Assembly: GCA_028688815.1 (NCBI GenBank)
Contig: JAQTXJ010000022.1
Location: 1 to 35,047 of the forward strand
Reading direction: 5' to 3'
Length of the DNA stretch: 35,047 nucleotides
Origin: a bacterium
GTDB taxonomy: Bacteria > Hydrothermota > UBA3073 > JACQXS01 > JAQTXJ01
The notes under the pieces were generated by a model that ran no database searches, was not told the origin of the DNA, and saw nothing but the letters and a program-made list of their open reading frames with translations. The position numbers were made by a program, and so were the translations under genes. Below are positions 1 to 6,477 of this stretch, piece by piece. Numbering within the stretch: the stretch's first letter is position 1; each line of letters opens with the position of its first letter.

Positions 1-3
1 CTT

Positions 4-40
4 CCTACTACCTACTACCTACTTCATACTACCTACTTCT
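4..40. repeat. Heptanucleotide tandem repeat (CCTACTA-type)
   Basis: About five degenerate copies of a 7-base unit (CCTACTA, CCTACTT, CATACTA) run from the window edge to the stop codon of the minus-strand methyltransferase. The TAG stop at 33-35 lies inside the repeat. The array may continue outside the window, so its full length is unknown. Confidence 0.7.
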
Positions 41-821
41 TTTCCCCTTCCACCATCACCCAGTAACTATATTTCCTCAATCCCGGCAAATACTTCCCAA
101 CAACCCCATCCGGAATAATAAAAAACGAAAGAACAATTTTTTCCAGTATTGTTTTCCTCAACGGCCTCGCAATAATACTCCCTATAAGTTGTAAAAAAAT
201 AAACGAAAAATAGTGAAACCTGACACCCGTAAATGCCGATTTTATATATTTTAAGGACTTCAACGTTAACGGCTTCTCGCAAGGCGACCCGTGTCGTAAA
301 AATCTAATCTTATAAATCGGAGACTCTACCAATGTCCGTAAAAACACATTTCTTAATTGCGTCTCCAAAAACAATATTTTTCCGCCTTTTTTTAATACTC
401 TTTTTATTTCGTTAACCGCGCCTTCAGGCTCCGTATGATGAAGAATCATAGCTCCGACTACAATATCAAAACTATTATCCTTAAAAGGCAGGTTTTCAAA
501 AGCAGATTCAACAACCGGGATATTAAGTTTCCAACTTGATGCCCTTTTTTGGGCAACTTTCAGCATTCCATTGGACAAGTCAAACGCCGTTACTTTTGCC
601 CCGTTCTGACTTAAAGCCGCGCTGATAAATCCGGTTCCGCATCCGCAATCCAAAACGGACTTACCCGTCAAATCACCTAATATCTCGGGAAAATGTTTGA
701 GCCATACATCATTTTTTATGGCTTCTTTCGGTGGAGTTTTTAAAAAGCTCTCCCCCTCATCTTCTACGAATAAGTGAACTTTCGAGTCATGAAACTTCTG
801 CTCAACTTTCAAATCTTTCAT
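33..821 (-). CDS. Class I SAM-dependent methyltransferase
   Basis: 262 aa. The Rossmann-fold methyltransferase signature is clear: motif I VLDCGCGTGF at about residues 56-65, the acidic strand-2 end FDLSNGML at about 80-87, and motif DIVVGAMILHHTEPEGA followed by VLKKGGKILFLE. This pattern is typical of the Methyltransf_11/25 families (UbiE/BioC-like). The C-terminal third (about 165-262) is hydrophobic with basic patches and could lie against a membrane; its substrate cannot be read from the sequence. The ATG overlaps the TAA of the upstream GIY-YIG gene by one base (TAATG), so the two are probably translationally coupled. The stop falls inside a heptanucleotide tandem repeat. The fold is certain; the substrate is unknown. 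Confidence 0.88.
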   Translation of the reverse strand: MKDLKVEQKFHDSKVHLFVEDEGESFLKTPPKEAIKNDVWLKHFPEILGDLTGKSVLDCGCGTGFISAALSQNGAKVTAFDLSNGMLKVAQKRASSWKLNIPVVESAFENLPFKDNSFDIVVGAMILHHTEPEGAVNEIKRVLKKGGKILFLETQLRNVFLRTLVESPIYKIRFLRHGSPCEKPLTLKSLKYIKSAFTGVRFHYFSFIFLQLIGSIIARPLRKTILEKIVLSFFIIPDGVVGKYLPGLRKYSYWVMVEGEKK

Positions 822-1201
822 TAGTTTTTTTCTATATTAAGTCGTTTTTCTTTTCTCAGTGCCCTCTGTGGTTTATATTTTGTGTTCTGTTTTTTGTGTT
901 TTAGTGCTTTTGTGGCAGGTCTTTGTTTTCTCTGCTCTTTTTCTCCTCTACTCCACAATTCTTTCTTGGCTTTAGGAAATTTTTTCAGTTCTCTTTCGCG
1001 TCTCATCGCAGAGCCTATATCTCCACATTTTTCAGAACAAAGAAGTTTTACGGGTCTTCTTGAACGAGTATATTTCGCTCCGGTCCCTTTGTTATGTTTT
1101 TCTATTCTTGCTTTTAAGTTATTAGTTATCCCAACGTATAAAGTGCTATCCGAACACCTTACCCCATACACATACCATACCTTACTCTTTTTAGATTTCA
1201 A
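821..1201 (-). CDS. GIY-YIG nuclease superfamily protein (YhbQ/URI-like)
   Basis: 126 aa. Residues about 7-85 form a compact GIY-YIG domain: WYVYGVRC and STLYVGITNNLKAR carry the VYG...YVG version of the signature, followed by the Arg (NNLKAR), HNKGTGAKYTRSRRPVKLL and the RERELKKFPKAKKELW end typical of small URI-family proteins. The start is TTG at 1199-1201; an in-frame TAA lies ten codons upstream and no ATG fits the domain. The last 40 or so residues are highly basic (Lys/Arg/Gln-rich) and are not part of the normal domain: this DNA is a copy of a dispersed intergenic repeat (see 892-917), so the tail looks repeat-derived. The gene lies downstream of tRNA-Ser and may be cotranscribed with it. 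The cellular role of this family is poorly defined. Confidence 0.82.
   Translation of the reverse strand: MKSKKSKVWYVYGVRCSDSTLYVGITNNLKARIEKHNKGTGAKYTRSRRPVKLLCSEKCGDIGSAMRRERELKKFPKAKKELWSRGEKEQRKQRPATKALKHKKQNTKYKPQRALRKEKRLNIEKN
892..917 (-). repeat. Dispersed intergenic repeat, copy A (inside GIY-YIG 3' end)
   Basis: On the minus strand this 26-nt block starts TGCCACAAAAGCACTAAAAC. It matches the block at 6094-6119 (plus strand) at 22 of 26 positions, and all four differences are A versus G. The flanking sequence continues as CAC/AAA-rich text including CCACAGAGGGCACTGAG, the style of a dispersed repeat seen in many bacterial genomes. Here it is translated as the basic tail of the GIY-YIG protein. 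Confidence 0.65.
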
Positions 1202-1243
1202 TTTTTGCTTGCTGGGTAACTTGAATCCTTAACAGCGGATCCA

Positions 1244-1299
1244 CCATTTTGTACTACAAAATGGCGAAATCTCGCCAAAAATTACAAGGTAAATTTTGG
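1244..1299. other. Chain of three inverted repeats 3' of tRNA-Ser
   Basis: Three hairpins share their edges: CCATTTTGT-ACT-ACAAAATGG (1244-1264), GGCGA-AATC-TCGCC (1263-1276) and an 11-bp stem with one mismatch, 1275-1285 with 1289-1299. The last includes the encoded CCA of the tRNA. They may serve tRNA 3' processing or attenuation before the GIY-YIG gene. No clean U-tract follows, so a classic terminator is not supported. Confidence 0.55.
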
Positions 1300-1388
1300 C
1301 GGAGAGAGAGGGATTCGAACCCTCGGTAAGGAATTACCCCTACAAACGATTAGCAATCGTTTGCCTTAAGCCGCTCGGCCATCTCTCC
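1297..1388 (-). tRNA. tRNA-Ser (anticodon GCT)
   Basis: Cloverleaf read on the minus strand: acceptor 5' GGAGAGA (1388-1382) pairs with TCTCTCC (1307-1301). The anticodon arm is CAAACGA-TTGCTAA-TCGTTTG with anticodon GCT. A long variable arm typical of class II serine tRNAs follows, then the T-arm GAGGGTTCGAATCCCTC. The discriminator is G (1300) and the CCA end is encoded (1299-1297). Its own promoter lies at 1409-1434. Confidence 0.96.
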
Positions 1389-1408
1389 ATTACTTTATTA
1401 GTATGGAA

Positions 1409-1434
1409 TTTATACTAAATAATTTACTTGTCAA
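1409..1434 (-). promoter_or_regulatory. Promoter of tRNA-Ser
   Basis: Minus strand TTGACA (1434-1429), 14 nt, TATAAA (1414-1409). An alternative -10, TAAATT, gives a 16-nt spacer. The expected start site is about 10 nt before the mature tRNA 5' end. The same TTGAC-N14-TATAARTTC layout recurs upstream of iorA and the 12586 gene. Confidence 0.65.
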
Positions 1435-1465
1435 GAAAAGTCATAAAAACAGGAATTCAATTGGT

Positions 1466-2632
1466 TTAGAATTTATATTGGAGCGCTAGTTTCCAAGGAT
1501 CCCAATCCATTGGCTCCATCGTCAAGTCTAAATTTAACTTGCTAGTTAAATGATACCCAATCCCAACCTTCGGGTCAAAAACATAATCTTTCCAACCGTC
1601 ATATGCCTGACAGGCTTCTAACCCGCATCGAAATGTAAATTGTCCTACAAGCCTTTCGGTGCCGATTACTATGCGAGGATAACTCATCCGGACAGAATCA
1701 GTGCTAATCTTAATTAAATCATATACATCCATACCGATTATTGTCTGGCTATCCGGAGAAATAATAATTCCTAATGGAATCCCACTCCAGTGCCAATAAG
1801 AATTATTAAGGACTCCAAAGGGAGTCACCCAATGGTCATACCAGTATCTATAATATGTTTTTGTTCCAATAGTCAACCAATCCGTAATTTTTCTCCGAAC
1901 TAATAAATTGACCTTAGTATAGTAGGAATTATTATCGAAATCGTCTGTCTTAGAATACAACCGCTTATATTCACTATATTCAACACTCCCTGAAATATAG
2001 ATTTTTGGAACACCACTGGTCGTAATTCCCAAAATATAAGAATAGTTAGAGGTAGAAAAATCAGATGTGTCTGAGCGATAGCATATACTGTCAAAATAAT
2101 AAGTAGTTACTGAATTATATATTGACGGAGGGGCATTAGAAAGCTTTGCCATAACTCCGATATTTATTGATTTCAATTTAATTCCTGCACAGAAGATAGG
2201 ACAATGGCCTCTAACAAATTCATAGGATGCAATTGTAAAAGAACCCTCTACATACGCTCCATTATTATAAGGTCCCAAGGACCAATATTTATATTTATTT
2301 AAATTATCCGTATATCCAAGTCCAAAAACTGCTTTTCTGAAAGGATAAAGTGCGTATCCTTCAAGTTTTCTTGTAAAAAAATTGCGATAATGGAAGCAAT
2401 CAATAAGATTATTATAATCGTCAAAGTACTCACATTCACTATAAAATCCGTTAAACATAAGTGCTGGTTTATTAAAATCCAGCCATTTAGCAGGGTTTTC
2501 TGACATTTCACTCTCTATGTCTTCTACTGCAATATCTACTCCGCCCATTCCATCCAACCTTACAGAACTGGCATTGAGTTTTAAAACTCCAAATACTATA
2601 CTACAAAATATACAAAAAATATTCTTTTCCAT
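1466..2632 (-). CDS. Putative outer-membrane beta-barrel protein, signal peptide
   Basis: 388 aa, function not recognised. The N-terminus (about 1-22, MEKNIFCIFCSIVFGVLKLNAS) is a signal peptide. It is followed by RLDGMGGVDIAVED and NPAKW, resembling the first strand of PorV/FadL-like barrels in which the mature protein starts at a conserved glycine-rich strand next to a NPA motif. The rest is rich in Tyr, Ser, Asn and alternating aromatic residues, and the protein ends in Phe (LALQYKF), the usual C-terminal aromatic of outer-membrane barrels. It follows the glucuronyl-epimerase-like gene on the same strand after 47 nt, with a possible weak terminator between. A role in assembly or passage of the polymer handled by that enzyme is possible but unproven. 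Confidence 0.68.
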   Translation of the reverse strand: MEKNIFCIFCSIVFGVLKLNASSVRLDGMGGVDIAVEDIESEMSENPAKWLDFNKPALMFNGFYSECEYFDDYNNLIDCFHYRNFFTRKLEGYALYPFRKAVFGLGYTDNLNKYKYWSLGPYNNGAYVEGSFTIASYEFVRGHCPIFCAGIKLKSINIGVMAKLSNAPPSIYNSVTTYYFDSICYRSDTSDFSTSNYSYILGITTSGVPKIYISGSVEYSEYKRLYSKTDDFDNNSYYTKVNLLVRRKITDWLTIGTKTYYRYWYDHWVTPFGVLNNSYWHWSGIPLGIIISPDSQTIIGMDVYDLIKISTDSVRMSYPRIVIGTERLVGQFTFRCGLEACQAYDGWKDYVFDPKVGIGYHLTSKLNLDLTMEPMDWDPWKLALQYKF

Positions 2633-2649
2633 TTTCTCAGGTCATAAAA

Positions 2650-2669
2650 AATTACTTCTTTTAGTAATT
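2650..2669 (-). terminator. Possible weak terminator after the epimerase-like gene
   Basis: On the minus strand AATTACT-AAAAGA-AGTAATT forms a 7-bp AT-rich hairpin followed by a short T run. It lies just past the epimerase-like gene and just before the barrel gene. The stem has a single G-C pair, so any effect would be weak. Confidence 0.3.
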
Positions 2670-2679
2670 AATTCAACCT

Positions 2680-3702
2680 CTAGTTTATATGTTTTCTTTT
2701 TTTTAAACTTACTATAATTTCAAGCAATCCAAATAAAATAAAAAAATTAAAAACAAAGATAGCTATTCCTGCCTTTGTAGGTTTTTCTATCATTCTCAAT
2801 ATAAGAGGAGTTTTTTTATATTTTTTCCATATATTACTGTATTCTTTGAAAAGTGTTTCGTTTGTAATATTATATAAACTATCTAATAATTGAATATAGA
2901 TGTTGTGATATACTGCACCTGCAGGATGTTCAAGGATATCATAATAAGAGTACCCATTTTTATTATATCTATAAAGATTTTCTTTTAAACCAATAATGCC
3001 TTGGTCAAAAAGATACTTGGCATCCGAATTCTGGGTGTATTCATAGTATTCATATATCCCTAAAACTGTAAACATCATGCCATTTAGAACCATCGATTTT
3101 GTACACCCTTCATCTGCATATTCCTCATACCACCATCCGTTGTTTACTGTTTTATAAGTAACGCCCCCATCTTTAACTTCTACAAAGAAAGCATTTAACA
3201 ATTCTTTTGCACAATTTAAATACTTAATATCTTTTGTAAAATCGTAAGCTCTAGTTAACACTTGTATTGCTTGAGCCTGTGCCATTCCTGAACGCCAGGG
3301 AGAAGTTAAATTAAAGATTGGCCAGGGAAAATCATACTCCAAAATAGAATACTCCCCAAAAGGTTTTGAATTATCTACTAGCCAATTTGCACAATTAATA
3401 AATTCCCTTTTTTTTTCACACTCAAAAAATTCTATTGCGTGTTGACTAACTGTCACCGGGTTCCTTTGCTTACCAAACCCGTAATCTACAATGGGAATAC
3501 CTAAACTATCATACACAACTTTTATCCTAACCACACTTTTAAAATAAACCTTCCCAATTATTTTATATGATATGTCTTCAGTAAAATTAAATACCATAAG
3601 AGCACTAATTAAAGATAATATCAATATAATAAGATGTCTTTTTATATTAATCGGCATCCGCCATATTAAAATTTTCAGATGCTTTTTTATCATCTCTGAC
3701 AT
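2680..3702 (-). CDS. D-glucuronyl C5-epimerase C-terminal domain protein, membrane anchored
   Basis: 340 aa. Residues about 85-300 match the D-glucuronyl C5-epimerase C-terminal family (alpha/alpha toroid): PWRSGMAQAQAIQVLTRAYD (135-154), NGWWYEEYADEG (188-199), VLNGMMFTVLGIYEYYEY (205-222), YSYYDILEHPAG (251-262) and YHNIYIQLL (265-273). Several aromatic and acidic residues of the family active-site cleft are in these blocks. The protein has a hydrophobic N-terminal anchor at about 24-42 and a second membrane segment at about 311-331, so the catalytic domain should be exported between two anchors. The family epimerises glucuronate to iduronate in glycosaminoglycans in animals; bacterial members are less well known. 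No polysaccharide polymerase is nearby except a GT-C enzyme 3 kb away. A second possible ATG lies three codons downstream; no strong RBS is visible for either. Confidence 0.8.
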   Translation of the reverse strand: MSEMIKKHLKILIWRMPINIKRHLIILILSLISALMVFNFTEDISYKIIGKVYFKSVVRIKVVYDSLGIPIVDYGFGKQRNPVTVSQHAIEFFECEKKREFINCANWLVDNSKPFGEYSILEYDFPWPIFNLTSPWRSGMAQAQAIQVLTRAYDFTKDIKYLNCAKELLNAFFVEVKDGGVTYKTVNNGWWYEEYADEGCTKSMVLNGMMFTVLGIYEYYEYTQNSDAKYLFDQGIIGLKENLYRYNKNGYSYYDILEHPAGAVYHNIYIQLLDSLYNITNETLFKEYSNIWKKYKKTPLILRMIEKPTKAGIAIFVFNFFILFGLLEIIVSLKKRKHIN

Positions 3703-3832
3703 TGTTTTTTATACCCGACAAATACTCAATATCCTCAAAATCCATCTTTGTCAATCTTTAATGCCAACTTTTTTAACTTCCTATATAAATCAAAAAATTG
3801 AGGGTGAATTCCTGTGCCAAACGGGGGAAAAC

Positions 3833-3847
3833 TTTTGGTGACCAAAA
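3833..3847. other. Perfect 15-nt palindrome TTTTGGT-G-ACCAAAA
   Basis: It lies in the 207-nt gap between the nitroreductase stop and the epimerase-like start, about 130 nt upstream of the latter. It could be an operator or a small hairpin. The rest of the gap shows nothing else clear. Confidence 0.35.
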
Positions 3848-3909
3848 TGTGACTAAAAAAGGTCAAAATTTATAAAAATTCGTCAAAACAAAATTATCAA
3901 AATACTTAC

Positions 3910-4464
3910 TCAAATAACCTTATTTTTATAAACAAACTTATCCAATGGTATCCTATCCGGTCTGCTTTGCTCATCCTTGACCTGCTTCTCCGAAAGAATA
4001 GGATTAATTATTTCTGAATGCTTCCCTACCAGTATAAGCGTTATAACTTTCATATCCGCAGGAATACCAACTATTTCCTTAACCTTATCTTCATTATACC
4101 CCGCAATAGGATGCGCTACAAGCCCGAGTTCGGTTGCAGTTAACATCATAAAACCAACTGACATTCCCGTATCAAACAAATAATACTCTCTTCCCTTTAT
4201 GTCACAATCGGATTCTTTTTTGCTGAAAACAACTATTATCATAGACGCATATTGCGCCCACTCATTCCCTTTGGAAAAAGCAGAATGCATACTTTTCAAT
4301 AATTCAGGTTCATAAACGAATACAAACCTCCACGGTTGGTTATTGAAACACGAAGGAGCTAAACCCGCGCTTTCTGCAAACTTATTAATTAACTCGTCCG
4401 TGATTTCCACAGACTCAAACGACCTATACGCCCTTCTTTCTGATATTGCTTGTTTAACGTCCAT
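3910..4464 (-). CDS. Nitroreductase family protein (FMN-dependent)
   Basis: 184 aa, the normal size of compact nitroreductase-family flavoproteins. The start MDVKQAISERRAYRSFE carries the family R-x-x-R-x-F/Y FMN-binding region, followed by GLAPSCFNNQPWRFVFV (the SxxNxQPW FMN-binding motif), DTGMSVGFMMLTATELGLV (the helix with D-x-G) and the glycine-rich pocket GIPADMKVITLILVGK. It probably catalyses NAD(P)H-dependent two-electron reduction; the substrate is unknown. A good RBS (AAGGAG) lies 7 nt before the ATG. It is the last gene of a run with the small membrane protein (19-nt gap) and phosphofructokinase. Confidence 0.9.
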   Translation of the reverse strand: MDVKQAISERRAYRSFESVEITDELINKFAESAGLAPSCFNNQPWRFVFVYEPELLKSMHSAFSKGNEWAQYASMIIVVFSKKESDCDIKGREYYLFDTGMSVGFMMLTATELGLVAHPIAGYNEDKVKEIVGIPADMKVITLILVGKHSEIINPILSEKQVKDEQSRPDRIPLDKFVYKNKVI

Positions 4465-4483
4465 TTATTTTCTCCTTGAATTC

Positions 4484-4747
4484 TTATCTTTTTATAATAA
4501 ACTTCAGCAAGAGAACAATTATTGCATGAATAGTTGCAAAACTAATTGCAATTATCGCAATTAACTTATGTTTTTTTATTTCCCAGCCACGAATTCCCGA
4601 AAAAGCGACAAGACCTATTAAAAGATATGTTGCAATCCCTAGAAGTTTAATAGTGCTGAAAACTTGCGGAGCATTACCGCCTGCCGCAAATAAACAAAAA
4701 GGAACCAATAACATCCCGCCAAATAAAAATTTCTTCATCATTTTCAT
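4484..4747 (-). CDS. Small membrane protein, unknown function
   Basis: 87 aa, not recognised. A signal-like N-terminus (MKMMKKFLFGGMLLVPFCLFAAGG) is followed by two further hydrophobic segments at about 32-50 and 61-83. The second reads HKLIAIIAISFATIHAIIVL, with two histidines about one membrane pass apart. That arrangement resembles heme-ligand helices of cytochrome b561/ferric-reductase-like membrane proteins, but the protein is too short to be a complete one. RBS AGGAG lies 5 nt before the first ATG. It sits between phosphofructokinase (43-nt gap) and the nitroreductase (19-nt gap), so a redox link with the latter is possible. That link is inference only. Confidence 0.7.
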   Translation of the reverse strand: MKMMKKFLFGGMLLVPFCLFAAGGNAPQVFSTIKLLGIATYLLIGLVAFSGIRGWEIKKHKLIAIIAISFATIHAIIVLLLKFIIKR

Positions 4748-4790
4748 ATTTCTCCTTTTCTACTATTGTTTTAATTCTGGGAAACGACAA

Positions 4791-5759
4791 CTACCCTGCA
4801 AGCATTTTAATTAACCCATAACATTTTTCTACCTCAATATTCTTGGGTTTAATTGCCTCTTCTAAGGGGAAACTCACCATAGTATTATTCTTTTCTAAAC
4901 GCATACACTTATTAATCTCACCTTTTCTAAAAAGTTCCACGGCAAAATTCCCGTAATATGCCGCAAGTACCCTGTCAAAAGCAGTCGGACGCCCGCCTCT
5001 CTGGATATGTCCCAACACTACTGCCCGTATGTCAAACCCCGTTTTTTCTTTAATCGTTTGAACTATATCAAGAGCCTTCGCTTTGCCTTCCGCCGTTATA
5101 ATTATCCAACTTACTTTTCCCTTTTTGCTTGCTTTTTCAATATCTTCACAAAGATTATCCATATTGAAATCTCTTTCCGGCAGTAAAACTTCCTCACACC
5201 CACCCGCTAATGCAACTTTTGAAGCTATGTAACCACAATTTCGCCCCATAACTTCCACAACAAATATCCTCTCCAAAGAAACTGCCGTATCCCTTATTTT
5301 ATCTAATGCATCTATTGCTACGTTTATTGCAGTATCCGCTCCAATCGCATTGTCCACCCCGTTTATATCATTGTCAATCGTAGTAGGCACCCCTATTACA
5401 GGTATATTATGTTCAACGGCTAATAAATTCGCCCCGGTTAATGAACCATTTCCACCTACGACAATTAATCCATCAATTCCATTAGCTTTTACATTTCTTG
5501 CCGCTTGCGCCCTACCCTCACTATTGCAAAATGTCTTGGAACGGGAAGTTTTCAAAATAGTTCCGCCTAAATTAATTATCCCCGAAACCGAACGGCTGGA
5601 AAGAGGTATAATCTCATTGTTTATCAAACCTTCATACCCTCTCATTATACCAACGGTTTCCATATCATAAGCGCAAGCCGTTCTGACAATTGCTCTTATG
5701 GCTGCATTTACTCCTGCACAGTCGCGCGTCAAAATACCTATCTTTTTGATATTACTCAT
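4791..5759 (-). CDS. pfkA: 6-phosphofructokinase, atypical ATP-binding loop
   Basis: 322 aa, normal PfkA length. Diagnostic blocks: SRSVSGIINLGGTILKTSRS (55-74), GVPTTIDNDINGVDNAIGAD (123-142) with catalytic Asp129 in TIDND, VMGRNCGYIAS (170-180) and LGHIQRGGRPTAFDR. It should phosphorylate fructose 6-phosphate to the 1,6-bisphosphate. Two nucleotide-site positions are unusual. The usual LTSGGDAPGMNA loop is two residues shorter here (LTRDCAGVNA, 10-19), losing the paired glycines. The usual GGDGS is GGNGS (102-106), replacing the Mg-ligand Asp by Asn. The donor (ATP, PPi or another) and activity are therefore uncertain, but the frame is intact and the sugar-phosphate site looks normal. No RBS is visible. 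It is probably transcribed with the upstream small ORF from the promoter at 6010-6037. Confidence 0.9.
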   Translation of the reverse strand: MSNIKKIGILTRDCAGVNAAIRAIVRTACAYDMETVGIMRGYEGLINNEIIPLSSRSVSGIINLGGTILKTSRSKTFCNSEGRAQAARNVKANGIDGLIVVGGNGSLTGANLLAVEHNIPVIGVPTTIDNDINGVDNAIGADTAINVAIDALDKIRDTAVSLERIFVVEVMGRNCGYIASKVALAGGCEEVLLPERDFNMDNLCEDIEKASKKGKVSWIIITAEGKAKALDIVQTIKEKTGFDIRAVVLGHIQRGGRPTAFDRVLAAYYGNFAVELFRKGEINKCMRLEKNNTMVSFPLEEAIKPKNIEVEKCYGLIKMLAG

Positions 5760-5813
5760 TTTTTAGGAAAATTTTATTACTTGGTGAGTGTACTTATTAA
5801 AAATTGAGAGCCT

Positions 5814-5975
5814 TTAGTTCTTTTTCTCTGCTTTTTCCGCTTCGTGCAGTTTTCTCAAAACTCCCTGGAATTTCTCTGTTTTTAAATCATTGGCTGAAGG
5901 TTTTAGTCTGGTACTTAGCTTTCTCCAGGTTCTTCTGTTGTGCCTGCGGCTTCTCTCCATATGTGTTCTTCTCAT
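5814..5975 (-). CDS. Small basic protein, 53 aa, unknown
   Basis: ATG at 5975-5973 to TAA at 5816-5814. The product starts MRRTHMERSRRHNRRTWRKL and ends HEAEKAEKKN: an Arg-rich first half and a charged, probably helical second half. A G-rich RBS (AGGGGGA) lies 5 nt upstream, and a TTGACT-N16-TAACAT promoter at 6010-6037 would give a leader of about 28 nt. This combination argues for a real gene rather than chance. It is 54 nt upstream of pfkA on the same strand. I do not recognise it; a nucleic-acid or ribosome-binding role would fit the charge but is speculation. Confidence 0.5.
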   Translation of the reverse strand: MRRTHMERSRRHNRRTWRKLSTRLKPSANDLKTEKFQGVLRKLHEAEKAEKKN

Positions 5976-6009
5976 TATTATCCCCCTGCTATTTTATACT
6001 TATTTTGTT

Positions 6010-6037
6010 ATGTTAATACCTTATTCGCAAAAGTCAA
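6010..6037 (-). promoter_or_regulatory. Promoter of the small ORF-pfkA-nitroreductase unit
   Basis: Minus strand TTGACT (6037-6032), 16-nt spacer, TAACAT (6015-6010). It is the only promoter-like sequence found for the run 5975-3910. Confidence 0.5.
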
Positions 6038-6093
6038 TTCCTTTTTTTATATCTCTTATAAAAACTGCTTTATTGTTGAAAAATAACAAAGAA

Positions 6094-6119
6094 TGCCACA
6101 AAGGCGCTAAAGCACGAAA
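6094..6119 (+). repeat. Dispersed intergenic repeat, copy B
   Basis: Starts TGCCACAAAGGCGCTAAAGC and matches the minus-strand copy at 892-917 at 22 of 26 positions, all differences being A/G. It lies in a gene-free stretch. Confidence 0.65.
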
Positions 6120-6437
6120 TGACACTAAACAGAAAATTTCGGAAAGCAAATTAATGCCCCAGAATTTTTTTTCGTAGGGATATCGCGTGCTATATCCTGA
6201 TAGGCAATTTATCTTTTCTGTATTTCTTATTTATGCATAGACAATCTGACATATAATTTATTTTGCCTTGTATATGCAAGAGTAGAGCTGGGCAACTGCC
6301 CCGACTAAGAAAAACAGTAGCTGAACGTAAAGCGACCTTTTAAGGTCGCTTTTTCTCTAAATTGATAATATAAGACAGTAGCGCCACACCGACAAGCAAG
6401 TTATCCTCGACTACTAAATGTCCTGTGTATTTTTAAT
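6120..6437. other. Gene-free stretch with hairpins and an orphan terminator
   Basis: No convincing reading frame. It holds a hairpin GGATAT...ATATCC (6178-6197), a TATAAT-like box at 6252-6257 without a good -35, a GGGC-AACT-GCCC hairpin at about 6290-6301, the terminator at 6331-6356 and a repeated ACAGTAGC (about 6314 and 6375). No protein gene lies upstream of the terminator on the plus strand, so an untranslated RNA of roughly 100 nt ending at about 6355 is possible. I recognise no RNA family. Confidence 0.35.
6331..6356 (+). terminator. Rho-independent terminator (orphan)
   Basis: AGCGACCTT-TT-AAGGTCGCT forms a 9-bp stem in pairing terms (7 bp with a 6-nt loop in practice), followed by TTTTTCTC on the plus strand. 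The nearest upstream genes are on the minus strand, so what it terminates is unclear. Confidence 0.75.
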
Positions 6438-6465
6438 TTGACAAACTTAACTTAAAAAATACTAT
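6438..6465 (+). promoter_or_regulatory. Promoter of the glycosyltransferase gene
   Basis: TTGACA (6438-6443), 16-nt spacer, TACTAT (6460-6465). The ATG is only 12 nt past the -10 box and no RBS is present, so the mRNA is probably leaderless or nearly so. Confidence 0.65.
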
Positions 6466-6477
6466 TACCGATAGATT

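Noticed and set aside
882-1232. Plus-strand frame antisense to the GIY-YIG gene
   Set aside because: Phe/Leu/Cys-rich shadow of a clear GIY-YIG domain on the minus strand.
5804-6177. Plus-strand reading frames at 5804-6016 and 5890-6177
   Set aside because: They are low-complexity, lack an RBS and family features, and are antisense to the small basic ORF and its promoter or run into the dispersed repeat.
6178-6350. Known riboswitch, 6S RNA, tmRNA or SRP RNA
   Set aside because: None of their conserved core motifs could be matched by eye. Only the terminator and small hairpins are supported.
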